From the NCBI GenBank assembly GCA_001986395.2, contig MQVO02000002.1, forward strand, positions 1,240,001 to 1,304,000: 64,000 nucleotides of DNA, given 5' to 3'. The notes below the pieces were generated by a model, which saw only the letters and a list, made by a program, of their open reading frames with translations, was not told the DNA's origin and ran no database searches. The position numbers were made by a program, and so were the translations under genes. This stretch comes from Irpex lacteus. Taxonomy: Eukaryota > Basidiomycota > Agaricomycetes > Polyporales > Irpicaceae. Of the stretch, positions 23,305-36,500 are shown piece by piece. Each line of letters starts with the position of its first letter. Position 1 is the first letter of the stretch.

Positions 23305-25597
23305 CTACTGGGATGTAGAGCATACAAATGGATAGATGGAGAGAAAAGTATCAGCTCGCATATTGTATGACGGAGACAACCAATCAGCGATGTGCCTGAG
23401 ACGACCGAAGCATACCTCAGCTACGGCCTTTCTCATCTTGGGGTACCGATCTTCGAGTGTTCTGGTGCTGAATGGAAGGCGAACCTGCTGGCCGATGTCG
23501 CTGGACAGTTCGGAAGGCGAGTCGGACCTAGGGGGCGAAGGAAGACTGTTCCTGCTACGCATATGTCGAGATGAGGCGCGAATAGAAGCAGAGCCGGGGC
23601 TCTCGACGACCATGGGTAGAATTTGTGTAGCCAGCGCCGGCGACATTGGAGGCAGCGATTCTGATGGTGGGGAGCTACGACGATGAGGCGGAGATGGATA
23701 TGCTCGACCCATTTGGTTCATGGAGTGGCGAGTCACTTGGTTCACAGACGGGCCGTGTTGTTGAGATGGGCGAGCTCGCAACGTAAGGGACGCCGCAGAG
23801 CGACCCTCGCGCGCAAGGTTATCAGGAATCTGGCCAGGAAGGACTCTAGTAACCTTCCATGAGGTGGGTTTCTTGTTATCCGCATCCGTCGACGGCGTTT
23901 TACGGTACGCAAACTTCTGAGGCGGCGGCGGTGGTGGTAAGTACGACACCCTACGGCGTTTCGCTTCAGGTTCAGCCGCAGCCACAGTAGAGGTGGCTAG
24001 TGGCAGCCGGAACTTAGCAGAAGTGGCATTGCTGGATTGTCCGGGCCGTTTTGAGCCATTCGCCTTCTTCTTCGCCGGGAGCGTGGACCAGTTGGCTTCC
24101 GGAGAAGAGAGGAGGTCGTAAGGATCACGTTCGGGAAGGCGTGTGAGAAGAGAGCTATCAGGAGACGAATTCCGAGGAGGTACTAATTTCCGAGGCCGCC
24201 TCAAAGGAGGGACCACAGGAAGGTATATACGTGCGTTGGGCCCGAGATGACGATCTGACGAGTGGGGCGAGACAGATTGCTGTACTGTTATGTTCTGAAA
24301 GTCGCATAACGCTGAGCTGTACGGTCTTTTGCGAGAAGGGCCGTACACGCTTGCACCACTGCTGTACGGAACACGGGGAGGCGAAGAAAAAGCTTGCCGG
24401 GCTATATCTGGACGCAGAGAAGAAGCCTTGATGGAAGTGTACGTTGGGCTAGACATACTTTCGCCATGAGATGTGGGATAAATAGGAAGTAACTGCCTAT
24501 GACCAAATCTTGCAGCGCCAATTTCTGCAGTGGTATTAATGGAAAATTATGCGCATACATTTAGCTAAGCATCCAGGACGCACCCATTTGCTCAGCGAAA
24601 TGACTCGGCCCGCGCATAGGCTGTTGAATGTGGTGTGCAGGCTGACGATGCATATCGAGGCCCTCTGGCCGTTGCTTACGGTAGGTTATATGCTGCTGAT
24701 CCCTTCCTAGAAGAGACCAACATCGTCAATACACTCGCAGAGCTATACTGCACGCAGAGACATCGCTAACGAACCCATACCAGGGATGGGTAAAGCAGGT
24801 ATAATTTTATTTCCAGCAGTATGTCCTGACACATGTGGAGGGGTAGAGTGATGCATTGAGGATTGAGATTGGGGATGAGCAGGAGAAGCGGTGTAACGCG
24901 TAGCAAAGTTTGGGCTGGGCTGAACAGGAAGTTGAGTATTCTTGTTGATGGAACCTATTGGCTGCTGAGAAGACGGCGGACGGGGACAAGAAAGCATAGT
25001 GCGGTCGTTCGAAGACTTCAAGACGCGAGCAGCCGAGATAGAGCGTTCACAAGGAGCGTCCGGAGCAGCATTTGGGCGAGTCCGAGTTTGGCTTTTCTTC
25101 ATTTGACGTTTAAAGCCTTCGACGATCTGTCCTTGAGGCTGTTTCTTCGGAGCAGAACCAGTATGCTCGACTTTCGCTTTATCTCGCTGTGGCTGAGGTC
25201 GTACTGCTGCATTTACTTTCGCGATACTCCAAGGATTTGGCTTGTAAACAGCTTCATCGTGCCTCGAGGCCAGATCCATTTGTTGGATAAGTCGAGCATC
25301 TTCCGAGACGAAAGCGGGTTTGTTAGTTGCAGTGGATGGTTTCTGACCTACAGGAGACTGAGTTCCAGAAGAGTCAGAGTCCACAGAGCATCGCCCTAGA
25401 GTTCGCAGGTTCCTAGACCAGGATCCAGAGGTTAATTTGCTGGCAGGTCCTGTCATCTCTGGACATGCACGAGATACGAGCTCAACGAGGCAGATGATGG
25501 TGGTGGTCAGAGACAAAGCGCGCTTTGTCTTTACAAGTCCATACGTAATTGCTATAGACGCCCATAATCCTCTTCCGCCGCTACCTTCACCGTCCAT
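23305..25597 (-). CDS. Ser/Pro-rich protein of unknown function, about 720 aa
   Basis: Two large minus-strand open stretches (25597-24743 and 24456-23305) belong to one gene. Intron GTGCAG...TTCTAG (about 24750-24705) joins MSL|RRDQQHITYRKQRPEGL, and intron GTGCGT...CTGCAG (about 24587-24525) joins FAEQM|EIGAARFGHRQ, which runs in frame into MSSPTYTSIKASS. Both phases agree. Most of the protein is disordered and rich in Ser, Pro, Arg and Lys, with basic clusters such as KKKANGSKRPG and EAKRRRVSYLPPPPPP that could be nuclear signals. The last 60 residues (TRTLEDRYPKMRKAVAEVCFGRLRHI...) look folded. Start may be ATG 25597 or 25456 (MTGPASKLTSG). I recognise no family. Divergent from the USP-like gene. 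Confidence 0.6.
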
Positions 25598-25760
25598 CTC
25601 GAACTCCCTACGTATAGACCACGGATATTGGCTTTGTTCGACGAGGTATTGTGAGTGGAATACATTTCCTATTCAATCTTAACAGCTTGCAGCGTAGCTC
25701 ATAGGCTGTACCGCTCAGAGAGCGACTCAGACTAAGGGCCACTCAGGTTCATCGACGATC

Positions 25761-28394
25761 ATGACTGCTATAAAATCCGAAGGCAGCTTCAAGCCTGCCC
25801 CTGCTACGCAGGAGGAGAAGGACAAGATCTCACAGATACTAGAAATTATGTATGGTGCATGCAGCGAGGATAAAGTCCTCAACTTCCTCAGACGAAATGG
25901 CGGTAATGTCGAGAAGACAATAACCGCTCTATTCGATGCACCCAGCGAAGATGCGCCGACCACTTCAGGCACGACGGACTACACGGAGCTACGTGAGGCT
26001 GCAGCAGGAGTTGTTACCACGCAACCGCAATGGGAAGCTCAAGGTGAGCTCGAGTAGTCGTTTACATCGAGCGAGTCGTAATCTGGTGCTGCGCACCTTA
26101 GCTTCATCCCAGACCGACACAGCACCAGTGATCGACCTGACTGGGGATGATGACGAGGACCTGTCTAGAGCTCTCCAAGCCTCTTTGCAGGACCAAGGTA
26201 CAACGTTCGGTCCCAGTGACAGAGCTCCTGATCCCAACTGGGCAGTCGTGCCCTCAAATGTGACTACGTTGTGCATCCTCCGGGTTGCACTTGTTGATCT
26301 CGCACATACAGGTCGCTGTGGGCCCCACAACAAACAATTTTGTATCGCAAGATGACCAAGACTTGAACCAGGCTATTGAGGCAAGCTTAAACTATGAGAT
26401 GAATACAGATCCCATAGAGGACCGGCCATTGGAGGATCGCATACGAGTGGGCGACAGGTTCGTAACATCCCATGCTGTTTATATGACTTGAAATAACAAT
26501 GCCAACCAAAGTCCGGTCGCGCTCTGTCCTACGCATGCCTCTTATATATATGCCGCTAACCTCATTCACGCCTTGTACTTCGTACCACAAGTGCGAGAGT
26601 ATATCGCCCCATGGAGACCACGTTCCGACGATCCATCTATACCTGCTGAACCCCCTACTAGTGGACCCGGTATGTGCTGAATTTGAGCTATTCCGAACGC
26701 TTCTCAGATTCGTTGCAGGTCACACAGTTTGGACACTCCTCGAGACATTTGTCAATATGGAGTTGTCCCGTATGAATGAGCTTTGCCCAGATGATGTCTT
26801 TAAAGATTGTAACACGGTCCCTTGGAACAACCCCAGCAGGACACCCGGCGAGCTCACATATGGTACGTAGATAGCCCTCTCTCACTGCTGTTCGTCCTGA
26901 GATTCATTCGCGTTTAGAGTTTTACCTGCACCTCGCGTGGCAGGTAGAGGCTGTCCTCCATGGGGACCTTGCTACAATATATCCCGAGCCGCCTCCATGG
27001 CCAAGGTCAGACCCAAGTGACCCTTCCATAACATCCGTCGCACCAACTCACCATGCATCAACGGGCAGATTATTCCACTTACGACACTGCAAATCTGATA
27101 CACCACCTTACCGCGGACCATTCAGCAGAGAATATGACGCCTCGGCTGTTCGAGTCACCGTCAGGGATGACCTGGAACCTACAGATCTTATATCATGCTT
27201 AGCAGATGAGCTGGTGGATGACATCAAACCGAACACTACAATAGTTGAGGCAAGCGAGGTGTTGGCGTTCGAGCTGCTCAGGGAACCGAAGCCGATAAGG
27301 GACAGGCAGAAGTTCTCATATCCTGCGTCTGTATACCTGGACCAGTTCTTGAGGGAGAGTGCCGAGTTGGCGACAGAGAGACGAAAGATCAGAAAGGCGG
27401 CGTTGGAAGAGGTAGAAAAGTTACAAACTTCGAAGTCGGCTCTGTTGAAGCACAAGGTAAATCATGGGGATTGTCCGCTCGTTAGGTAGCGCATGCTGAC
27501 CCTATGTTCTCAGGGCCGAGACACATTAGCGGACCTTCGTTCGGCCGTGTACTACTTCGAGAACATCGCAGAAGATAACGAGGACAACGATCGTCGTGAG
27601 TTGTTGGCCGACGCCGCGGCGAAACTGACCAAGATTATTGCCAAGATCGAAGACGAGGCTAAACGTACGTCTGTATAACATCCGATTTTTATTCAGCATT
27701 CATAGTGTTTTAGGTATCGACGGCTCTATCGAGGCTCTAAAGCTCGAGGCATCGCAGGCCCTCGATTGCCCGGAGCTACAGAAGCATAAAGTCTGTATCA
27801 GTATTGGTTCCTGGTAATATTACCACTCTGACACTGGTTTTGTTTTCAGTATGACCTCCGCGCCGTACTCGTCCATGATGGATTGCTTGGACGGAACCAC
27901 CTATATTCCTATGTCAGGCACAAGGGAGTATGGTGGAAGATCGTCGAGTACAAGGTTACCGAGGTATGAATAATCAGTCGAGTCAAACGGGATTTTCCTC
28001 ATCTTGTTTTGTAGGTGTCAGAAGATGAAGTATTGAACGATCCCGTGGGCTTCCACCTCGGCGCCGGTCCATACTTCCTCCTATACAGCCGTGCTATTAG
28101 TGAGGAACGAGAGAATGCGCCGTACCCCTGGCCTCCATTTTTGAAGGTCTGTTAGACAAATATTTCTCTCCTTGTCTTTGCTGAAGACAGAACCTACAGG
28201 ATACTGTGAAGCAGAACAACCAGATGTTCTTCTCACAACTGCCAGCGGAAATCTCCAGTGCTATCGTGGACCCAAACTCGCCCCCGACATCGTTTGCCAC
28301 TCCCCTTGAAGAACTACCACCGTCTATCCCTGACTTGGGAGTAGCGCCGATGGATGTTGACCGCCGTGAATCGTCACCATATAATGAGGCATAA
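25761..28394 (+). CDS. USP25/28-like UBA-UIM-UIM-USP protein, probably catalytically dead
   Basis: The start ATG at 25761 gives MTAIKSEGSFKPA. A UBA-like domain (KISQILEIMYGACSEDKVLN, about residues 20-55), two UIMs (DEDLSRALQASL and DQDLNQAIEASLNY) and a USP-type fold follow, the architecture of animal USP25/28. The Cys box should contain GNTCW/Y, but the spliced exon reads DSPVALCPTHASYIYAANLI, with no Cys at the catalytic place. The His box reads YDLRAVLVHDGLLGRNHLYSY, where the usual GHY is NHL, and the following Asp/Asn is not obvious (WWKIVEYK). A coiled-coil-like region (ATERRKIRKAALEEVEKLQ) sits inside the USP domain, as in USP28. About nine exons, ending at 28394. Likely a ubiquitin-binding scaffold; activity is doubtful. 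Confidence 0.82.
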
Positions 28395-28702
28395 GTGCAA
28401 AGTGTCATATCGCACGGCTTACCTTAATTAGTGGACTTTGGGCATGCTTTGGTCGTGTCTTATTTTGTATGTATCCATAGCATGATGTGAATCCTTATCT
28501 TCGTAGATTGCTCAGAGATGGTTATTGAGGGTGACAGATGGCATTTCATATCATCGAAAACATCTGACCAGCCGTCGCTGGAATTGGACCCCATAATGGT
28601 AGCATTCTGACTTGCGAAGATATGTAAATGCTTTCTCGCCAAGATCACCTTGCGGCATGTTTTTGTCGTGTATAGGTCAGGTAACTAACCAGTACTGTAA
28701 TG
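28395..28702. other. Convergent 3' intergenic region
   Basis: The 3' flanks of the USP-like gene (+) and DUS3 (-). No gene is supported. Confidence 0.45.
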
Positions 28703-31371
28703 TCAGCCTTGGCTCTCTTCCGTACCGTATGCATTACTCTTGTGCTTCGGTGTGAATGACCACAATTCCGGAGCAGGGCCGAGGAACATCTCCGAGATCT
28801 TCACCCAGTCGCGACTGTCGCCGCTGGCCAGCAACGTTTCTGCAGACCGTGGTTATGAATACTGACCACACTATAGAAATTACCACTCACCAAGCTCGTT
28901 TCTTCCCCGGAAAGCAGGTGGGCGATCATTCATTCGGCCCGGCAACACCTCTAGGAGTCCAAGGGGAACATAGCGATATTGGAAGGAAAGGGCTTCGCAC
29001 AGATACCGTCTGGTGGTGTTAACACCAGCCGTGTCCGATCCGAAGTGACTATAAGTATAATCAGAAAGCTGATGGCCACGGTCGCTTGATCAGGACGTAC
29101 TTCAGCCCGTATTCGGCATACTATTTCATAGGAGTGCTCTCAGCATCCATCACGCCCAATCAGAATAATATAGCATAGAGCGCACCTTCCTAATACCCTC
29201 TAATCGTTCTCTAGCACTGATGTCCCATTCTCGCCTCTCTTTGATCTCCGTGAAAATCCAAGGCTTTATCAGTGCACCTCTTGCAACCATGATGCCATCG
29301 ACGCCACTTTGCTCGATTTTCTCCCAATAGTCCTGCGATGAGTAACAGTCTCCTCCCCCAAATATGGGCACAGGCGCAACTAAAACGGTGAGCGGGAGTC
29401 AGCGGATCGTTCTAATGATTAAAGCGTCATACTGACGGTTCTCTTCCTCTTCTCTTGCACGAACCGCATCGACACAGGTCTTGATGTAGTCCCAGTCGGC
29501 AAGTTTGGAGTAACGCTGCTGTCTCGTGCGTCCATGCAACTATAAAGGATGTTTGATCGCGACTCTTGTGAAATTTAACATGCACTTCTTACCGTCAAAG
29601 CGGCAGCGCCCCACTCAGGGGATAACCGGGGCATGAGCTTGTGAGCGGTGTTCTTTCCGTCTTTCACGCCAGTCCTTAGTTTAACAGTGACCGGGACGTC
29701 GCCAAGAGCCTTATTCATGCCGACAATAATCTTGCCTAGCTTGTTTGCAGCGTCGAGTACTAGATCGGCAGAGTTGAGGTAAAACATCTTCAACGAGTCG
29801 AGCATAGCCACTCACGCGCCGATCCGCTACCAGTCTTGTATACAAGATCGATAGGACACCCACAATTGATGTCAACGAAGTTAAGGTTGCCTTCACAAAC
29901 TTTGCCAATTATCTCCGCTGCTGGTACGAGTAGTTGTGGTTTACTTCCAGCGATTTGTACGCCAAAAATGGACTCTGATGGATGTCGTCTGACGAGCGAC
30001 CATTCTTCCTTTGAGCCTTGCGTAAACGAATTTGCCAAGCCCACTGTCCAAACGTTAACACGAAGAAGTGGAAGAAGTTGGGAGAAGGCCTCACTCTCTC
30101 CGCAAGTAATATCTGCGCCGTAGTCAACGCATATCCTGCGGAAGGGCTACTGAAGTAGTCAGAACCATACAAGTATTAGTATACCGTTCTTACCAAGTTT
30201 CCGACGGTCGTTAATGGTGCTAAGTCTGGGGCATTTCAATGTCAGTATACATATGCAAACCTGTACTGTAATTGCGACAGACATGTTTTGCCCTTCCAGT
30301 GAAGCCGCTTTTTCTCGGACGGCCTCAGAGGAACATCAGGCGTATCGTCTATGAATCCTTCAGGCAATACCTCTGCGACAGAGTTGACGGATTTAGAGGT
30401 GTGGGGAGTTGCCTCTGTACTGGCCTCTTCCTGCTCAGGCTCTGGCACGACTACAACAGACTCTTTCGCCTCCTTGGCTTCCTTGGCCTTCCTTTGCTCG
30501 GCTTCCGTAGCAGCTTGTAACTCCTTGAGATAAGCATCTGCAATGGGATGAGGGAACTTTATGTCATCGCATCTTAAGCACTCATGAGCTAGTGGACTGT
30601 CATACTTTCTTCGTCCTTATTCGCTTTAAAATGTCGCCATCAATCGTGTTCAACTCTGTTTGCGTGGTTGCGGCAACTGCTTTCTTCTCCTCGTCGACGA
30701 CCAGGATTGTCTGACCACTTTCGTCCAACCTGGCGTGGCCGCCAAGGAAGCGACACTTCAGCCCATATCTACATTCTCCTGTTGCGTCAAAAACAGGACA
30801 ATGCGTCCTAGGATCGAACGGAGGTCCATCGCCTTCGGTCATATCCGTATCCTCTGCTAATGAAACGAATGGCGCCGCATCCGAGAAAGCAGTTACCGGA
30901 GGAATGATGATGTCCTTCGGTTTAGCTGCAAGATACGCGGTGACGTCGTGCGTATTGCGGCACCTATGGGAGAGTTTAGCAGGAAGATATGGTAGTGAGG
31001 GCGCGTATCCATACTGATCCCCAAACTCGCATATTCTTCCGCTGGCAATACGCCAGCATAGTTCGACGTCATCGCGAACCTTTTGAAATCGGCGTCCTTT
31101 GTTGGCACCGCGCTTATTCTTCTTTTCCTCCTTGGACCATTTCTTCTTTGCGCGACCACCAGACGTACCATCGTTGGTTTCGTCGTTGGCCGTAGGCCTC
31201 GGATTGTTTACATGGCTTGTGCTACCTTCTGCAGCATCGTCGTCCGGCAATGCAGAGACTTGAGTCGAGATCAAAAACCTTTAACTGCATCAGACAAACG
31301 AGAGGGAGCACTGCTGAGTGAGTTTGGACGAACTCGGGTTTGATTGGTGCAGTGCCAGGGGGAAGTGACAT
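28703..31371 (-). CDS. DUS3: tRNA-dihydrouridine(47) synthase
   Basis: FMN enzyme that reduces uridine 47 in the tRNA variable loop. A 38-base first exon (31371-31334) encodes [13 protein letters not shown]. Intron 31333-31279 joins it in phase to [13 protein letters not shown]. Two CCCH zinc fingers follow: [22 protein letters not shown], split by an intron, and [21 protein letters not shown]. The TIM-barrel starts [18 protein letters not shown] and includes ADITCGEMGLANSF, the catalytic cysteine in [51 protein letters not shown], and [18 protein letters not shown]. The C-terminal helical domain contains [20 protein letters not shown] and [14 protein letters not shown] and ends [11 protein letters not shown] at TGA 28703-28705. 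About nine exons. It is complete. Confidence 0.95.
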
Positions 31372-31807
31372 GTTTCCTACAATGATATGGCACGTTTACT
31401 TCAGTGCTGTATCCGAGAGAAATCCAATTCGACCTACGTCCTTCAAACATAAGTTGTAGCAGCAATATGACGGTTTGAAGATTAAGTAGCGGGCAACTTG
31501 CGAATTTGATTGGCCATGACAGGCGCCCGGTAGTTGCCGGAGTGGCGCTGAGAGGAGACGAGCGCTCAGGCTGGAGAACGCTGACGACTCGGAGCGTCCT
31601 CCGAGTTACAGCCTGAGTGTCAATGCTCACGCTCCCATCTCACCATGTAGGTGGCCTGGCAAGCAAGTACATATGAGATCGCAATCATTTCGACTACAAT
31701 AGCCTTCATCCCTTTCAATGCACATATACAACGCCTTAGGACATTTTATCGTGATTTCTATCGAGGTCTCATCCATGAGAGGTAAGTACATCCGCCGATT
31801 CCGAAAA
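31372..31807. other. Short intergenic region between DUS3 and the desaturase
   Basis: Holds the desaturase 3' UTR and the DUS3 promoter, both genes reading on the minus strand. Open frames here run antisense or continue past stops without domain content. No gene is supported. Confidence 0.45.
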
Positions 31808-33556
31808 TTACATGGCACTATTGCTAAGCTGCCGTTGTGCTTGACCATACTTGTTCTTATAGAACACAATGTCGCCATCATCTTCAATAAAGCAGCATTC
31901 TGTGAACGATCGATACAGGGCACGGAACGAATTCTAATCGGCAGTGTTAGCTTAAGACACTGGTGATTAAAAAGCAATTGTAATGCCCCTACAGTTGAAT
32001 CAAAGTTGTAGTCTTCCCCAAGAAGGCCACGCAGTATTGCAGTCACTTGCGGCTGATTGTCTTATGAATTGTATCAATACCGGTGATAAAGATGTATGAA
32101 AACCGGCGCTCACAGAATGGGATATTGGAGAATAAATGGTGAGCGATATGGTCATGCGACACCTACCAAATCATGTTCGATAAGTAGACCATCGCTTTGT
32201 AGGATGATGAAGTTGTGATGCTTACGTTTAGCAAGAAGAAGCGGCCCAGTGGCCCGAGGAGCGGCCTGTCAACCGTAGCAAGTGCACCTCTAAGCCAGGT
32301 CCACTCCTTTGCTCGATAATGTGGGATCGTTGGATCGGTATGATGCAAGAAGGTTAACATGATGATCCAGTGATTGGCCAGCTTCGGAAACAGGCGTCAG
32401 AATTCCACATGGGGCATATAAGAAGGGACAACTGTACAAGGTACGGAATGAAGTAAACCTTGATGAAGTTACGCAATCCGACGTGATAGCCATAGGCCAT
32501 GAGGATGCAACTCATCACCGCGAGGCCAATATTAGAAATGACTATCCGATGTCTCTTCTCGTTTTTGAATAGCGGTGAAGAAGGCGAGAAATGCTGAAAC
32601 ACTATGAGTTATTCATTTATTCGGGGGCACCGATTTCTGAAATTCGACTTACGTTTGTCCCTGGGGGGTACATCGGAGAGCCGAGTGTGTTCTGTAAGAG
32701 GTATGACTGCCACCCCAGCAGCTGCATGAGCAGCATTCTGCCGAATACGAATAACGGAGTGTCGTCGAAGATTTCTTGATAGTCCAACGGTAGCGCTTGT
32801 TTCTCGGGGGGCAGTGAATAGTCGCTGCGGGTGCGCGGAACGTAGTTCTCCTCGCGCTCAACGGAGTTCGCGGCATTCTACAATACAGTTAGTAATAGCG
32901 TATGTTTCTATGTGTCAAGTTTCACTAACATGATGCATCTTATGCGTAACGCGCCAAGCATAGTACGGAACCAATAGGAACTACGGCCATGTCAGTCTCG
33001 TCAACCCTTCGGAGGGGGTAAAACATACTGTATGCAATGTATACCCGATTACATGATTCACCCAATCATACGATGAGAGAGAGCCGTGGCCGGCTTCGTG
33101 GCCTAGAATTATACCGCGTTTATCAGTATATTACACGAACAAACCAATTCTATAGCTTACTCAAACACCAAAACCCCGCAAAGGTCAGGCTCTGGAAAAA
33201 CCAATATACTGGCCACAGAACACAACGCATAGCGGTTGACGAGAGTGCGGCGCCACTCGTGAAGCCATGCGTGTTCAGCGACCTGTCCAGACACGTTGTG
33301 ATAAGGTAAAATGCTATCGACAGCCCAATCGTACGGAAGACGTATTGCAGTGCCACGAAAGTTGACTTGTTGAAGAGATGTCTCGGAATAGCAGCATGGA
33401 TTTGTGATAAGGTGATCTGCTTCTCTCGTCAGCGATGCCACGACGGGATCAACGGAAGCACAGACGGACCTGAGGAGGTGTGAAAGGCTTCTGCTTCCGA
33501 TACTCATACTCGGCAGAGTTCCTCAACAGGCTAGAAAGCGGATAGTTGCTCATCAT
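31808..33556 (-). CDS. FAD2: Delta-12 fatty acid desaturase (oleate to linoleate)
   Basis: ER membrane di-iron desaturase. The start ATG at 33556 (the first of two adjacent ATGs) gives MMSNYPLSSLLRNSAEYEYR. Exon 1 joins to ITLSQIHAAIPRHLFNKSTF, the conserved N-terminal motif of the family. The three histidine boxes are HEAGH (in CLSHEAGHGSLSSYDWVN, built across an intron), HKMHH (in AWRVTHKMHHN) and HDHIAHH after a further intron, with the extra FLHHTDPTIPHY motif also present. Membrane helices flank them (AFYLITTCLDRSL, WPVYWFFQSLTFAGFW). The last exons give VTAILRGLLGEDYNFDST and FRALYRSFTECCFIED and end LSNSAM at TAA 31808-31810. About nine exons. The third box reads HDHIAHH where HVAHH is usual; its three histidines are kept. 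It may instead be a close paralogue with another regiospecificity. Confidence 0.9.
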
Positions 33557-36500
33557 GACAAGGATACGGGGCTAGCGTGAGACGTGGAGAGGGGCCAGCG
33601 CAAACCATTATGCGACGCTCGTCGAGGCCTTATATCTCTCACCGGTGATCAAACGGTCGAATTTCATGTCTGCCGACGATGTCTTGGTGCCCATTTCGCA
33701 TCGCGCGTCCTTCAAGACATGTGTGCGGTGCTGGCATATCAAAACGTGACATGTACAAATAGTTTCTACAACCACCGCCTGACAGTTCTCTCGGGCCTCG
33801 TGCTCAGGCTGGCGACGATTCCGGGGGACAGATTCTAAACATGTCAGACGACGAAATAATTCCGTTGGAATGAATTTACTACCTCGTGTGAACCTGTTCT
33901 CGGATTGGTTTAATGACGGTGGTGGGCTATCTCCAAGTACTGGAGTATCGGTTATCGGAGACGTGCTGTGCAATGCGACGAAACTTCAATCTGCGACCTA
34001 CAACCCTGCAAACAATGCAATGTACAACTTGCCTATTGCGGTGAGATTATGCAATACTAGCAAGGCCCGCGGGCGTCCCCACTAAGTGCATTGCACGTTT
34101 CCTGAGAAAGTCAAGTTCTGCCACGCCATAGAAGGCCTAGATCTCTTGCAGAACCATATCCGTGTACTTGATGCATACGGCATACGGAAACAAATACAAA
34201 CCGAAGCGGAGAAGATGAATTTGGGTTTTGTCATAAGCGTGATAGGCTTCGGTTACGGCCTATCCTTAAGCAGCACTTGAGCATTGAGACATGTACTGAG
34301 CAATTCCCAAAGTACTTTCCGCAGCTGCTTTCATGGCTTGGAAGTATATAGGATGACTGGAAGGCGGAAATGGGGAACCGCATTGCCCTCCCGCGCAGAA
34401 GCCGTGTAGCTTGGATGATTGACAAGGCCTGTCGTTGATAATTGATACACGGCAAATCCCCAAATTGAAGGCAAATGAAGCCTCAAGATTAAGCCGCAGT
34501 CACCCCGCAAACTTTGACCAGGCACTGACCGGTACTGAGTACTAGTACTGACCGCTGACATCGGAGAGCATGCGCTGCTGACGAAGGCAGCATTAAGCAT
34601 CGAAGGCGCCCAAGCAGCCACTGTACCCTTACGCAAGCTTCGAATCTTGAAAAGGGAAGTGTGACAGGTACTACTCTTGTCGTCGTCATCCCGAGTCGTG
34701 TTGATTGCGAATGCATATCAAATCCCAGTAAGAACTGGGGTGCCATGCTCACAGAGCTGCTTCGACAGGTCAATCACGCCAGGGCGGAAGTAGCCGGGAT
34801 TTCGCACCGTTCTGGCAACGCATGCCCTCTCTGAAGATCCTAGCTCCTCTCGCAAATCGTGTGAAGAATGAGCATAGGGTGTGGGTCCACGTAACCAGCC
34901 GAGAGACATCCCACATGTATCGATTACGAAACGCGCCTGAGGCTATTTGCAGTCATACATTTCACGTAAGTTTGCGTGCCCAGATTCCAGGAAATGAGGT
35001 CATGTCGTTAGTCCGGAGCTGCCAGGAAGCAGACGAAACGAACCAGAAGCAGGAAACACCGCCCGCCATTATTCGATTATTACCTGTCGATGTCTTGTGG
35101 CGACAAACAGTCACTAGAAAACCGGTAAGATGAAGTAAACTGATAATATACAGCGGTTCAGGCCTGCAGGCCTCAGTGCTAAAAATTGAATACAAACGAT
35201 GTGAGTGAGCGCGGGTAAAATCACAAAATGAAGTGATTCCTACCGGGCGAGTGCATATCCACAGCCCCGAGTACATTACCAGCACACTGCACAAGGATCC
35301 CTGGATTGTTGGCAAGCGAAACATGCACGTTTTAAAGCACGAGGGTATTCCAGTTGTCGACATGAGCAGCCGAGGAATCCATTCCGAGTCGTGGTAGAAC
35401 GGGAACGGGAAGTTGAAGGCTTCTCCGGGTCCCTCAGGCTCTGGCGCTTTGCAGGTGCCTTTCAACGTGACATCATCACCCTGATAAAGCGTGACAATTC
35501 TCCTTGCGTGTCGAGCTGAGCAACCCTTCAGGCCTTCAAGCTTCAAGCTTCAAGCTTTAGGCATTGAGCTTCAACATAAGCATTGGGATATGAAACTACC
35601 CCTCTCTCTTGTGCACGTAAATAAGCAGAGCCTATCATAAGAAAAAATACTCTGCGCAACGTTAACCCTGATGATACTCTGTCATAATTGTGTGCATGGT
35701 CACAGGTTTATGTCACGGCAATTTCTTATCGCCGAGGAATCTCGGTTTTCTCTGGCACTTTCACACTGAACTGTCACAGTAAGTCGCGTTTGCGACCACA
35801 ACCTATGAGAAGCTAGTCTCGTACCCAAAGACTTCAGACAGCGCGGTGGTTTCTTACCGTTTTGGGACAAGTCCGTGGCAAAAGAGAAACACCGGCGGAG
35901 CCTGAGAGTCTGGTGGGTTTTGTAGAGGCGGGTGCGGGTCAATTGCACGTGACGTGATTGGCCCTTCTTTGACAGGCAATGAGTCGAAACTTGGGTTTAC
36001 TCGGCTGGCGCCCTCCCTGCCGATTTCTTGCGTTGTGTACCTAGCTATGTTACTACCGGCGGTCAAGCAATGCTCGTTGCCCGGCAAAGTTACGCAGTCG
36101 GCCCTTCACCGGGAGAGACGCCGGTTGACCGTCTTCACCCGGCATGCCAGCTCTCTCTTGCTCTCTTGTACTCGACCCCCACCATGCTCCCCTCCGTCGC
36201 CTGTTCAGCGGCAACATCGACTGTCTGCATCGTTAGGACTTACATGTGACGTACACATTCCGCTCTCGTCATGGGACACCAGCTCGACCTGTCATCCTGT
36301 TTTCCATCGTCAGTCCCCTCCGGTCTCGCAGTTATCGGTGCCGTTAGGTTGTTGTGGGGACAGTCAGAGGGGTTCAATGAACTTAGGGTATCAAAGTAAG
36401 TCCTGTGTTCTGAGGGTTGGGAGCTTTGTTCAACGTTCCACAGCGCTTCGTGACTGCGATGTTATTCAGCTCTAGACTTTGCCACGTTCACGATGCTGCT

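Noticed and set aside
34962..35546. 194-codon minus-strand open frame as a gene
   Set aside because: No domain, a composition that changes along its length, no splice partners, and its first codon context is poor. Possible zinc-cluster-like cysteines in another frame were also too weak.
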